64,000 nucleotides of DNA from Anderseniella sp964390445 (GTDB lineage Bacteria > Pseudomonadota > Alphaproteobacteria > Rhizobiales > Aestuariivirgaceae). Below the pieces are notes generated by a model. The model did not search any database and had not been told where the DNA came from. It saw only the letters and a program-made list of their open reading frames with translations. A program made the position numbers and the translations under genes. Numbering within the stretch: position 1 is the stretch's first letter; each line of letters opens with the position of its first letter. Of this stretch, positions 8,617 through 16,753 are shown in pieces. The DNA is taken from assembly GCA_964390445.1 (NCBI GenBank), contig CAYMJJ010000005.1, positions 1 to 64,000 on the forward strand, given 5' to 3'.

Positions 8617-9648
8617 ATGTCCCTAGCGAAGAGCGTGAACTTGACATCTGACAGATCCAACTGGATGGCGCGACTGGCGCCATACCGTCAAACCGATGGC
8701 CAGCGTGCCGTTTTTGAGATCATCGTGACATTGCTGCCCTTCATGGCAGTCTGGGCGGCCATGTGGTGGCTGCTGCAGTACTCGGTACTGCTGTCATGGC
8801 TGCTGGCACCGCTGGCAGCCGGGTTGCTGGTGCGGCTGTTCATCATCCAGCATGACTGCGGTCATTCCTCGATGTTCACGTCGAGCACGGTCAACAACTG
8901 GGTGGGCCGCGCGCTTGGCGTGCTGACGCTGACACCGTACGACTATTGGCGCCGTACCCACGCCCTGCATCATTCATCGTCAGGCAACCTTGACCGTCGC
9001 GGCATAGGGGACATCACCACCTTGACCGTGGACGAGTACAACAAGCTGTCGGCCTGGGGTCGTTTCTGCTACCGGCTGTACCGCCACCCGGTCGTGCTGT
9101 TCGGTTTTGGCCCGTCGTGGCTGTTCATGATCTGCCACCGGCTGCCGCTCATGGCGGCGCGGCGCGGGGAACTGCCCTGGGCCAGCACCATGGGCACCAA
9201 CGCCGGCATCGCCGTTGTCTATGGCGCAATGATGTATCTGGTCGGCCCGTGGACCTTCCTGCTGATCCAGTTACCGATAGTGGCGCTGGGTGCATCGATC
9301 GGTGTCTGGCTGTTCTACGTGCAGCACCAGTTCGAGGACACCCACTGGGAGCGCACCGACAACTGGAACCACGAGGACGCCGCGCTGCATGGCAGTTCCT
9401 ATTATGATCTGCCCAAGCCACTGATGTGGCTTACCGGCAACATCGGCATTCACCACGTACATCACCTGTCGAGCCGGATTCCGTTCCACAAGCTGCCCCA
9501 GGTCGTCGAGGATTTCCCCGAACTGTCCGAAACGCGCAAGTTCACTCTGCTGGAGAGCTTCCAGTGCGTGCGGCTGACGCTGTGGGACGAGGCCAAGCGC
9601 GAGTTGATCTCGTTCCGCGACCTTCGTTCGAGAGCACAGCCAGCCTGA
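8617..9648 (+). CDS. Membrane fatty acid desaturase
   Basis: An integral-membrane di-iron fatty acid desaturase of 343 residues. The three histidine boxes are present: HDCGH (HxxxH), HALHH (HxxHH) and, near the C-terminus, HHVHH followed by LSSRIP. Hydrophobic pairs of helices lie around residues 27-75 and 170-230. The box spacing and the IGIHHVHHLSS segment fit the delta-12/omega-6 acyl-lipid group, but regiospecificity cannot be fixed from sequence. The start is ATG 8617. The 127 bases before it hold a 5-bp inverted repeat (TGCGG-N5-CCGCA near 8500) and no clear terminator for tgt. Confidence 0.9.
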   Translation: MSLAKSVNLTSDRSNWMARLAPYRQTDGQRAVFEIIVTLLPFMAVWAAMWWLLQYSVLLSWLLAPLAAGLLVRLFIIQHDCGHSSMFTSSTVNNWVGRALGVLTLTPYDYWRRTHALHHSSSGNLDRRGIGDITTLTVDEYNKLSAWGRFCYRLYRHPVVLFGFGPSWLFMICHRLPLMAARRGELPWASTMGTNAGIAVVYGAMMYLVGPWTFLLIQLPIVALGASIGVWLFYVQHQFEDTHWERTDNWNHEDAALHGSSYYDLPKPLMWLTGNIGIHHVHHLSSRIPFHKLPQVVEDFPELSETRKFTLLESFQCVRLTLWDEAKRELISFRDLRSRAQPA

Positions 9649-9689
9649 GGCAGTAGAACGCTGCAAAGACCTGATTCCGCTTGAATACA

Positions 9690-9741
9690 CCACGTCGACA
9701 GACGTGGCCGGGATGCATGCAGTTGACGTTGCGGGTGCAAC
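9690..9741. promoter_or_regulatory. Two inverted repeats between desaturase and CoxG-like gene
   Basis: CCACGTC-GACA-GACGTGG (9690-9707) is a perfect 7-bp inverted repeat with a 4-base centre, and GTTGC-GGGT-GCAAC (9728-9741) follows 20 bases later. The first could be a hairpin ending the desaturase mRNA, although no T run follows. Either could be an operator for the downstream gene at 9793. The symmetry is seen directly and the role is inferred. Confidence 0.4.
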
Positions 9742-9792
9742 CATGCGACATGTTGGCATCCAGAGTAGACAGGGCAGGAGTCCCCACAAATC

Positions 9793-10935
9793 ATGAAGAT
9801 GCAGGGCGAAGAAATCATCGCCGCACCCCGGCAACTTGTTTGGGATGCGCTGAATGATCCTGAAGTCCTCAAGCAGTGCATCACCGGCTGCGAGGAAATC
9901 AAGAAGAAGTCCCCCACCGAGTTTGAAGCCAAGGTCACCGCCAGGGTCGGTCCGGTAAAGGCCTCATTCGTGGGCAACGTGAAGATGTCAAAGCTCAACC
10001 CACCGCGCAGTTATGTGATCAGCGGTGAGGGCAAGGGTGGCATCGCCGGCTTTGCCAAGGGTGGCGCAACGGTACAACTGTCGGATACGGCGGACGGCAA
10101 TACCAAGCTTTCCTACGACGTGGATGCACAGGTCGGCGGCAAGCTGGCCCAGATCGGTTCGCGGTTGATCGATTCAACCGCAAAGAAAATGGCTGCGGAC
10201 TTCTTCAAGAAATTCAACAGCATTGTAAGCGCTCGCGCCAAGGAGGTTGAAATCGAAAAGAAATCTGCACCTGCCAGCAAGAAGGCAGCAGCCAAGAAAC
10301 CGGCAACCGGAAAGACTGCATCCAAGTCAGTAGCTTCGAAGCCGCCTGCGAAGACCGCTGCGGCCAGCAAGACCGCTGCTGCCAGCAAGACTGCTGCGAA
10401 GGAAACGGCATCAAGGACGACAGCGGCCAAGGCTGCTGCTGCCAAGACGCCAGCCAAGGCTGCGGCCAGCAAGACCGCTGCGGCATCCAGGCCGTCGACA
10501 AAGTCGGCCGTGAAATCTGATAGAACAACATCTGCAGCCAACAAGACTGCGGCATCGAAGGCCACAACGACCGCTGCAAAGCCGGCGAAGGCTGCAAAGA
10601 AAGCCGCGTCCAAGGCTTCAGCGACCAATCCCGCCGCATCAAAGCCGGCAGCCAGGACAACCTCCAAGGCTGCGAAGAAGGCACCAACCACTCCGAAGCA
10701 GGGTGCCAGCAGCGTGCCTGCCGGTGGATCCGCGCCATCGATGGCACCGGTATCGAACCAGGCTGCACCCGTTACGCCCCATGCTGTTGCAGCTTCGCCG
10801 GTCCAGAAGACCAGCGAGCAGGTGAGCAAGCCTGCCGACAACATACCGCCTCAGGTCAAGGCCATGTCGTCAGTCTGGTTGTTCGCCGTACTGGCAGCGG
10901 TGGCAGGATTGATCGTTGTCTGGGCGATGGGCTAG
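9793..10935 (+). CDS. CoxG-type SRPBCC protein with Lys/Ala-rich tail and C-terminal membrane anchor
   Basis: Residues 1-150 form a CoxG (carbon monoxide dehydrogenase subunit G) domain of the SRPBCC fold: VWDALNDPEVLKQCITGCE, KVTARVGPVKASF, YVISGEGKGGIAGFAKGGA and QVGGKLAQIGSRLIDSTAKK. Residues 150-300 are a low-complexity tail of repeated Lys-Thr-Ala-Ala, Ala-Ser-Lys and Ala-Lys-Lys units like histone H1 or AlgP. A Pro/Ser-rich linker follows, and residues 361-379 are a hydrophobic segment, so the protein is probably tail-anchored. CoxG proteins help recruit CO dehydrogenase to the membrane, but no cox genes are nearby. The tail could bind nucleic acid or act as a basic tether. ATG 9793 (MKMQGEEIIAAPR) is a good fit to the domain start. 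Confidence 0.85.
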   Translation: MKMQGEEIIAAPRQLVWDALNDPEVLKQCITGCEEIKKKSPTEFEAKVTARVGPVKASFVGNVKMSKLNPPRSYVISGEGKGGIAGFAKGGATVQLSDTADGNTKLSYDVDAQVGGKLAQIGSRLIDSTAKKMAADFFKKFNSIVSARAKEVEIEKKSAPASKKAAAKKPATGKTASKSVASKPPAKTAAASKTAAASKTAAKETASRTTAAKAAAAKTPAKAAASKTAAASRPSTKSAVKSDRTTSAANKTAASKATTTAAKPAKAAKKAASKASATNPAASKPAARTTSKAAKKAPTTPKQGASSVPAGGSAPSMAPVSNQAAPVTPHAVAASPVQKTSEQVSKPADNIPPQVKAMSSVWLFAVLAAVAGLIVVWAMG

Positions 10936-11076
10936 GCCAGCCGAATTTCAATTCCTCCTTCGCACTGTCATAAACGCGTCGTCGTTTGCCTGTTGTTAAG
11001 CATGATTGGTGTTAGCTGCCGGGGTTGGGTTCCGGCTGCGCACGCACGTGCGGCGGTGAGTTGGATTGGATAGACC

Positions 11077-12909
11077 GTGAATCAGAAACAGGCGGCACAA
11101 GGCCCCGGGGCAGTGCTTGGCGAGGCGCGTCCGGCACTCGTCTCAACTGGCGTATTCAGTTTCGTCATCAACCTGTTGATGCTGACCGGTCCGCTGTTCA
11201 TGCTGCAGATTTACGACCGTGTTCTGACCAGCGGTTCGGTGCCAACGCTGCTGGCACTCGTGATGCTGATCGTGGTGCTGTATTCGCTCTATGGCTTCCT
11301 AGAGTTCATTCGGGCCCGGCTGATGATGCGCGTGGGCCGCACGCTCGATGAAAACCTGCGCGCCCGCGCCTTCGACATCGTCAACTGGCATGCCCTGCAG
11401 GGTGATCCGAAAGTCCGCATGCAGCCCGTCAACGACGTGCTGACGTTGCGCCAGTTCCTGTCGGGACCGGGGCCGTTTGCCTTCTTCGACATGCCGTGGG
11501 CACCGATCTATCTCGGCGTCATCTACATGTTGCATCCTGTGCTTGGCATTGCATCGGCCTGCGCCGTGGTGCTGCTCGCCGTGGTGGCAGTGCTCAACAA
11601 CTGGTTGATCCGCGAACCTACCAGCGAGGCGCAGACCGCGACGACCAAGGCGCAAGCCATGTCGGACCAGGCGTTGCGCAATGCCGAGGTGGCCAGCGTA
11701 CTGGGCATGTCGTCTACCTTGCGCGACCGCTGGATGGTGCAACAGCAAGAAGCACTGGAAGCACAGACACTGGCAACGGACCGTGGCGGGTTTGCCTCTG
11801 CCGGCTCGCGCACGCTTCGGCTGATGTTCCAGTCCGGCATCCTGGCGCTTGGTGCCTACCTTGCGATCCTGCAGGAGATTTCGCCGGGCGCGATGATCGC
11901 GGCTTCGATCATCATGTCGCGTGCGCTGGCACCGGTAGAGCAGGCGGTCGGGCACTGGCAGCCCTTCATCAATTTCCGCACGGCCTGGCGCCGGCTGTCG
12001 ATGCTGATGCAGCGCACCCCGGAGAAGGGCGATCCGATGCCGCTGCCGGAGCCGACCGGCCGGCTGACCGTTGAAGGGCTGTCTGCATTCGCCCCTGAAG
12101 GCGACAAGCCGCTGGTCTACAACATCTCGTTCGACGTGCCGCGCGGTGCCGGGCTTGGCATCATCGGCCCGACCGGTGCCGGCAAGTCCACGCTGGCGCG
12201 CGCGCTGGTCGGGGTGTGGCCGAAAATTCGTGGCAAGGTGCAACTCGACGGAGCCGACATCCGGCAGTGGGACCCGGACGTGCTGGGCCGCCATATCGGC
12301 TATCTGCCCCAGGACGTCGAGTTGTTCGACGGAACGATTGCCGAGAACATTTCCCGTTTCACGCCAGATGCAAACCCGGAAACCATTGTCAGTGCAGCCC
12401 GCCAGGCAGCGGTCCATGACATGATCGTGAGGTTGCCGGGCGGCTACAACACGGTGGTCGGTACGGGTGGGCACCGGCTGTCGGCGGGGCAGTTGCAGCG
12501 CGTCGGGCTGGCGCGCGCCATGTATGGCGACCCGGCAATCATGATCCTTGATGAACCGAATGCCAACCTCGATGCCGAGGGCGAGGCCGCGCTTGTGCAA
12601 GCTGTCAGCAATGCCCGCAGCCGCGGTGGCACGGTGATCATCGTGGCGCATCGGCCCAGCGCGCTGGCGGCCATCGATACGCTGCTGATGCTGAAGGAAG
12701 GCCAGCAGGTGGCCTTCGGTCCCAAGGACGAAGTGCTGGCGCAAGTGCTGCAGGGAAGAGGACAGGGCAGGTCAGCCGCAGCGAATGACGCAGACGCTGC
12801 CGCTGTCTCGGCTGCCCGCCGCAAGGCTGCTGGGGCTGCCCAGCCGGGCGCCCTCATCGGCACGTCGGCAAACCTGTCAGTGGTACCCAACCGGGACAAG
12901 GACGCATGA
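11077..12909 (+). CDS. Type I secretion ABC transporter, PrtD-like permease/ATPase
   Basis: This is the inner-membrane ABC component of a type I secretion system of the PrtD/AprD group. An N-terminal membrane domain (residues 20-310, starting FSFVINLLMLTGPLFMLQIYDRV) is fused to an ATPase domain. The Walker A motif GPTGAGKST lies near residue 365, the signature LSAGQLQRVGLARA near 467, Walker B IMILDEPNANLD near 488, and the H-loop in AHRPS. It lacks the C39-like domain of HlyB-type transporters. The start is GTG 11077. The downstream HlyD-type adaptor overlaps by ATGA. Neither an outer-membrane TolC-like gene nor an obvious RTX substrate is in the window. Confidence 0.94.
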   Translation: MNQKQAAQGPGAVLGEARPALVSTGVFSFVINLLMLTGPLFMLQIYDRVLTSGSVPTLLALVMLIVVLYSLYGFLEFIRARLMMRVGRTLDENLRARAFDIVNWHALQGDPKVRMQPVNDVLTLRQFLSGPGPFAFFDMPWAPIYLGVIYMLHPVLGIASACAVVLLAVVAVLNNWLIREPTSEAQTATTKAQAMSDQALRNAEVASVLGMSSTLRDRWMVQQQEALEAQTLATDRGGFASAGSRTLRLMFQSGILALGAYLAILQEISPGAMIAASIIMSRALAPVEQAVGHWQPFINFRTAWRRLSMLMQRTPEKGDPMPLPEPTGRLTVEGLSAFAPEGDKPLVYNISFDVPRGAGLGIIGPTGAGKSTLARALVGVWPKIRGKVQLDGADIRQWDPDVLGRHIGYLPQDVELFDGTIAENISRFTPDANPETIVSAARQAAVHDMIVRLPGGYNTVVGTGGHRLSAGQLQRVGLARAMYGDPAIMILDEPNANLDAEGEAALVQAVSNARSRGGTVIIVAHRPSALAAIDTLLMLKEGQQVAFGPKDEVLAQVLQGRGQGRSAAANDADAAAVSAARRKAAGAAQPGALIGTSANLSVVPNRDKDA

Positions 12910-14207
12910 GTACTCCACAGACCAAATCGGGACTGCGCAGCTACCAGGTGGCGGGTTTTGCCGGCCTGTTTCTCGTATTGGGCAGCGTTGCGGGCTGGGC
13001 GGCCCTGTCTGAAATCAACGGCGCGGTCATTGCCAGCGGCAGCCTGGTCGTGGATGGCAGCACCAAGCGCATCCAGCATCGCGACGGCGGCATCGTGTCT
13101 GAAATCCTGGTCAAGGATGGCGACGAGGTGAAGGCGGGAGACCTGCTGCTCAGGCTGGATGATACCGACGCGCGTGCAGAGCTGAACATCATCAACGCGA
13201 TCCGTTCCGAGTGGCTGGCCAAGTCAGCCCGTCTCAAGGCACAGCGTGATGGCCGCGACAGCATTATCTTCCAGAAGGAACTGATTGATCGCACGGGCGA
13301 GCCGGTGATTGCCGAACTGATCGAGGGCCAGACCCGCCTGTTCGTCTCGCAGCGTGCATCGCTTGACGGACGCACCCAGCAGCTGGACGAACGCGTTCAG
13401 CAGCTGGAAAAGGAGATTGCCGGCGTTGAAGCGCAGTTGCGCGCCAAGGAAGAGCAGAAGCGGCTCATCCTGAAGGAACTGACCGGCATGCGTTCGCTGC
13501 TGGAGCAGGGCCTGGTGCAGGTGACCCGGGTGCTGGCACTTGAGCGCGAGCAGGCGAGGCTTGAAGGCGAGACCGGCCAGCATGAAGCGCAGATTGCCCG
13601 CGCGCGAGGGCAGATCGGCGAGGTCAAGGTGCAGATCCTGCAATTGAAGGACGATGCACTGACCACCACCCTCAGCGAACTGCGCGAAGCCGATGCCAAG
13701 GTGGCCGAGTTTGACGAGCGCCGGATTGCCGTTGCAGCCAAGCTCAACCGGGTCGAGATTCGTTCACCGCGCAACGGCTTCGTGCACCAGCTCGGCGTTC
13801 ACACAATCGGTGGCGTCATTGGGGCGGGCGACCCGGTCATGGTCATCGTGCCGGAGGAAGACCCGCTGATCGTGGAGGCACAGGTCCGGCCACAAGACAT
13901 TGACCAGGTACGTGTCGGGCAACAGGCGATCATGCGGTTTCCCAATGCGTCTCATTCCACGACCCCGCAAATCAGTGGCGAGGTCAGTTTCGTCAGCGCG
14001 GACCTGAAGCAGCCGGAGCCAAGCCAGCCGCCGTTCTACTCGATCCGGCTGATCATGAAAAAGGGTGAAGAGCCCAAGCTGAACGGGCTTGAGTTGAAGC
14101 CGGGCATGCCCGCCGAAGCCCACATGCAAACCGATGGACGCAGCCCCTTGAGTTATCTTCTGAAACCGTTTAGGGACCAACTCCAACACGCCTTGCGGGA
14201 GCGTTGA
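12906..14207 (+). CDS. HlyD/PrtE-family type I secretion adaptor
   Basis: This is the membrane-fusion subunit that links the ABC transporter to an outer-membrane channel. One N-terminal transmembrane helix (residues 15-35) is followed by a lipoyl-like half (IQHRDGGIVSEILVKDGDEVKAGDLLLRLDD), long alpha-helical hairpins (about residues 85-265, rich in Glu, Gln, Arg and Leu), the second lipoyl half (IRSPRNGFVHQLGVHT) and a beta-barrel region ending LKPGMPAEAHMQT, which is the HlyD family signature area. ATG 12906 overlaps the stop of the ATPase gene, so the two are translationally coupled and form one machine. Confidence 0.94.
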   Translation: MSTPQTKSGLRSYQVAGFAGLFLVLGSVAGWAALSEINGAVIASGSLVVDGSTKRIQHRDGGIVSEILVKDGDEVKAGDLLLRLDDTDARAELNIINAIRSEWLAKSARLKAQRDGRDSIIFQKELIDRTGEPVIAELIEGQTRLFVSQRASLDGRTQQLDERVQQLEKEIAGVEAQLRAKEEQKRLILKELTGMRSLLEQGLVQVTRVLALEREQARLEGETGQHEAQIARARGQIGEVKVQILQLKDDALTTTLSELREADAKVAEFDERRIAVAAKLNRVEIRSPRNGFVHQLGVHTIGGVIGAGDPVMVIVPEEDPLIVEAQVRPQDIDQVRVGQQAIMRFPNASHSTTPQISGEVSFVSADLKQPEPSQPPFYSIRLIMKKGEEPKLNGLELKPGMPAEAHMQTDGRSPLSYLLKPFRDQLQHALRER

Positions 14208-14236
14208 TTGCCGCGTCGTCCTGACGGCGGTTGTGG

Positions 14237-14312
14237 GAGCCTGTAGCTCAGTTGGTAGAGCAACTGACTTTTAATCAGTAGGTCCAGGGTTCGAATCCCT
14301 GCGGGCTCACCA
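14237..14312 (+). tRNA. tRNA-Lys (anticodon TTT)
   Basis: A full 76-base cloverleaf with CCA encoded. The acceptor arms are GAGCCTG (14237-14243) and CGGGCTC (14302-14308), paired with one G-T. The D arm is GCTCAGTTGGTAGAGC, the anticodon stem is ACTGA/TCAGT around loop CTTTTAA with anticodon TTT, and the T arm contains GGTTCGAATCC. The discriminator base is A14309, followed by CCA. It lies 29 bases after the HlyD gene on the same strand. Confidence 0.97.
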
Positions 14313-14373
14313 TATTTTTCAATGATGTTCAGGGTCTCCTGTTGCACTGACGGATCTCGCGGTCGCCCAGCAA

Positions 14374-15303
14374 CTACCGTGCGTTGAAGTGTATGTTTCC
14401 CAGGCCCGAGATATCGTAGCCGGACAGTTGCTCTGCCCGCTCCCGGAAGCGCGGCGACCGGGTGAATTTCAGCAACTGCTGAACGGGTGGTTCGAACCAT
14501 TCGCGCCGCCACACCAGCAGGTCGAACCGCTCCCGGATAACGGGAATGAACTCGAGCCTGAACTGCGCTGCTATGGCCTGCAGGCCAAAGGCAGCATCGG
14601 CCTGGCCTTCGACAACGGCAAGGGCAGCGTCCACCTCGGTACGGGCAGGCACGGTCATGGTCATCGCGTCCGCCCCCATGCCTGTTTCAGACAACTGCTG
14701 CGCCAGCAGCACCTGGCTGCCTGAGCCGTCCTGGCGGGGAGCAAAACGCAGGCCGTTCAGATCTGCGATCGAGCGAACGTCCTGCGGATTGCCGGTAGCC
14801 ACCATGATGCCGCGTTCACGCCATGCCCATTCGGCCAACACGACCGGCTCATGCGGAAACGCGGCCGCTATCGCAGGTACGTTCCAGCGGCCGGTGAGCG
14901 CGTCGATGATGTGAACACCGGCAAGAACGCCTTCATGACGGGCGAGGCGGTCAAGCCCGTCCTGACTGCCGTCAAACAAGGTGCCAAGGCCGCATCCGCT
15001 TTCGCGCAAGGCCCAGTCGAGCAGCGGGTCATGACTGCCCAGCGCCATCAGTGGCGGGGCGGACAGGTGCCCTGAGTGGGCGGGCGATGGGCCATGCTGT
15101 TGCAGCCAGTGAAACACCGCTTCGCGCTCGAACAGCCACTTGCCCAGCGCGCGGGTGGCCGGCAGGTCGCCCGACGCCGCCAGCTCGTAGACCTTGCGTT
15201 CCTTCACATGCAGCAGCGATGCAAGCTGGCTGGCAGTCAGGTATTTTTCGGCGAGGCTGCCGCCGGCAGAACCGGGAAATGCGCGTCCGGACTGGTTTGT
15301 CAT
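14374..15303 (-). CDS. One-component regulator: HTH domain plus periplasmic-binding-like domain
   Basis: Residues 20-70 form a MerR/excisionase-like helix-turn-helix (YLTASQLASLLHVKERKVYELAASGDLPATRALGKWLFE). The rest matches the PBP-like (molybdate-binding-protein-like, PF12727) domain: GSHDPLLDWAL, HIIDALTGRWN, VATGNPQDVRSIADLNGLRF, GSGSQVLL and ADAAFGLQAIA. Such proteins bind a small ligand and DNA; some members of this architecture sit near molybdoenzyme genes, but the ligand here is unknown. The gene starts 30 bases after the FNR-type regulator gene on the same strand, so the two are probably cotranscribed. It could respond to molybdate or tungstate under low oxygen; that is inference. 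Confidence 0.85.
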   Translation of the reverse strand: MTNQSGRAFPGSAGGSLAEKYLTASQLASLLHVKERKVYELAASGDLPATRALGKWLFEREAVFHWLQQHGPSPAHSGHLSAPPLMALGSHDPLLDWALRESGCGLGTLFDGSQDGLDRLARHEGVLAGVHIIDALTGRWNVPAIAAAFPHEPVVLAEWAWRERGIMVATGNPQDVRSIADLNGLRFAPRQDGSGSQVLLAQQLSETGMGADAMTMTVPARTEVDAALAVVEGQADAAFGLQAIAAQFRLEFIPVIRERFDLLVWRREWFEPPVQQLLKFTRSPRFRERAEQLSGYDISGLGNIHFNAR

Positions 15304-15333
15304 GTCAATATGCGCGCGAGGGATACGTGCCGG

Positions 15334-16089
15334 TCAGGACTTGCCGTCGGCACGTGCCTCCAGCCGGTTGTGGTCGAGAATTGTGATCTGGGTGTTGTGT
15401 TGCACACGGATCAGGCCATCCTTCTGCAACGCCGTGAACTGGCGGCTCACGGTTTCGATGGTCAGGCCGACAAAGTCCGCGATCTCGCTTCGGGTCAGCG
15501 GCAGTTCCAGGTGAAACTGCCTGTTCGACGTATCGTGGTGCTGGCCCAGGTGGTGGGTAAGAAGCACCAGGAAGCTGGCGACCTTTTCAATGGCAGTCTT
15601 GCGGCCCAGGGTCATCATCCAGTTGCGAGCCTCGTCCAGCTGGAGCAGTGTCTGTTCCAGAAGGCGATGCTCGAAGTCCGGTTCCACCTTCAGCATGCGT
15701 TCGAAGTCGGCTTTGGGAAACACGCAGATTTCGACATTGGTCGCGGCCTCGATGCTGACAGAGCTGATCTTGCCAAACGGCTTGCCGATGAACTCGGGTG
15801 CGAATTGCAAGCCGACGATTTGCTGGCGGCCGTCGGCCAGCAGCTTGCTCAGTTTTACCGCGCCTTCAACGATGTTGGCATACTCGACGACCTCGTCTGC
15901 TTCGAATGCGATGGTTTCGCCCGCTGCTATCCGGCGGCGCCGGGTAGTGGCAGAAAGTCGCAGCAGTTCGGAAGACTTGAGGGCCCTGCAGATACCGAAA
16001 AGCCGGGCGCCACATACGGAGCATCCTGCCGGGATGGCATCATGCTCTGCTGTCTTCGTCGGCAAGGATGTCACTGGAATATCAACCAT
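15334..16089 (-). CDS. FNR/FixK-family oxygen-responsive regulator with N-terminal FeS motif
   Basis: A Crp/Fnr family activator of 251 residues. The N-terminus has Cys23, Cys26 and Cys34 (CxxCx7C), and Cys122 lies in the effector domain, the four-cysteine arrangement that holds an oxygen-labile [4Fe-4S] cluster in FNR and FnrN proteins. The C-terminal helix-turn-helix LTRSEIADFVGLTIETVSR has the Glu/Ser/Arg recognition set (ETVSR) that reads the TTGAT half site. It should control microaerobic or anaerobic genes. The spacing CX2CX7C fits alphaproteobacterial FnrN/FixK1 better than enteric FNR. The region before its start (16090-16303) has two palindromes but no canonical FNR box that I could find. 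Confidence 0.9.
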   Translation of the reverse strand: MVDIPVTSLPTKTAEHDAIPAGCSVCGARLFGICRALKSSELLRLSATTRRRRIAAGETIAFEADEVVEYANIVEGAVKLSKLLADGRQQIVGLQFAPEFIGKPFGKISSVSIEAATNVEICVFPKADFERMLKVEPDFEHRLLEQTLLQLDEARNWMMTLGRKTAIEKVASFLVLLTHHLGQHHDTSNRQFHLELPLTRSEIADFVGLTIETVSRQFTALQKDGLIRVQHNTQITILDHNRLEARADGKS

Positions 16090-16145
16090 TCTGGATTACC
16101 GGTATGGATGTTCGCTCGTTTCATTATGTGCTGCTTTCAGTGATC

Positions 16146-16205
16146 GCACAATTGTGCCGTTAATGCGACCCCTGCCACGCACTTGTCATGTTCAACGGGT
16201 TGAAC
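16146..16205. promoter_or_regulatory. Two palindromes between the divergent FNR-type and secreted-protein genes
   Basis: GCACAATTGTGC (16146-16157) is a perfect 12-base palindrome, and GTTCAACGGGTTGAAC (16190-16205) is a perfect 6-bp inverted repeat with a 4-base centre. Their axes are about 46 bases apart in the 214-base divergent intergenic region, a place where operators are expected. Neither equals the FNR consensus TTGAT-N4-ATCAA. The binding protein is unknown. Confidence 0.5.
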
Positions 16206-16303
16206 TTTCATGGTGGATCATTATTGTGACCTGCGCCCGGGCCGTTTGACCAACTGGGCAAAGTCCGGGGGTTTCCGAGCGGATACAAGGACGGAGGACG
16301 GAC

Positions 16304-16714
16304 ATGGCATTGAATCGCAAGGGCATGGTGGGGTCATTGGCCTGCATAGCCTGCGCTGCAGCTTTTGTTACGGTTGGCGGCGGCGAAGCCCATGCTTCGA
16401 CGTGCGGGGTCGACTGGGCACATCCCGGCAAGTACAAGATCGCCGGCAGCTTTCGCGGCAAGAAGGAATCAACCAACGCCTTTCTGGGCAAGGATTGCCG
16501 CATCGTGCTGCAGGTGCCCGGTGTCTACACCGGCGGCAAGGTCAAGAAGTCCGGTTCCTGCCTGACCTTCGATTTCAAGGTTGAAGGCGACAAGACCACC
16601 TACAACGCCAAATGGTGCGAAACCTATGGACTGGTGCCGTGGAAGGGCGAGACCTTGCGGGCAGCAGTGACGCCACAGTTCAAGGTGCCAACAACAAGGT
16701 CCAGCAATTTCTGA
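16304..16714 (+). CDS. Small secreted four-cysteine protein of unknown function
   Basis: A 136-residue product with a signal peptide (hydrophobic residues 9-26, cleavage likely after AHA at 31). The mature chain has four cysteines (34, 65, 86, 105), enough for two disulfides, and many Lys and Gly residues. I recognise no family. ATG 16304 follows a good GGAGG site. It is transcribed away from the FNR-type regulator across a palindrome-containing region, so it may be regulated by oxygen or by another local factor; this is inference. Confidence 0.75.
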   Translation: MALNRKGMVGSLACIACAAAFVTVGGGEAHASTCGVDWAHPGKYKIAGSFRGKKESTNAFLGKDCRIVLQVPGVYTGGKVKKSGSCLTFDFKVEGDKTTYNAKWCETYGLVPWKGETLRAAVTPQFKVPTTRSSNF

Positions 16715-16753
16715 CGCCCGGCCTTCGGGCTGATGTTGGGCAGCACCTGACTC

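Noticed and set aside
10113..10844. 243-residue open antisense frame opposite the Lys/Ala-rich tail
   Set aside because: Repetitive GC-rich codons for Lys and Ala leave the opposite strand open; the predicted product is an Ala/Leu-rich string with no start signal or motif.
11299..12744. 481-residue minus-strand frame opposite the type I secretion ATPase
   Set aside because: A shadow of a strongly supported gene with all ABC motifs on the plus strand.
14153..14512. 119-residue minus-strand reading frame containing EPAGIRTLDLLIKSQLLYQLSY
   Set aside because: It is the antisense translation of the tRNA-Lys gene, a well-known spurious hypothetical protein.
15076..16143. 355-residue plus-strand frame
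   Set aside because: It is opposite the FNR-type and PBP-HTH genes, both of which have clear domain motifs.
16090..16303. An FNR box (TTGAT-N4-ATCAA) for autoregulation of the FNR-type gene
   Set aside because: The palindromes found have other sequences; no TTGAT-N4-ATCAA is present in this region.
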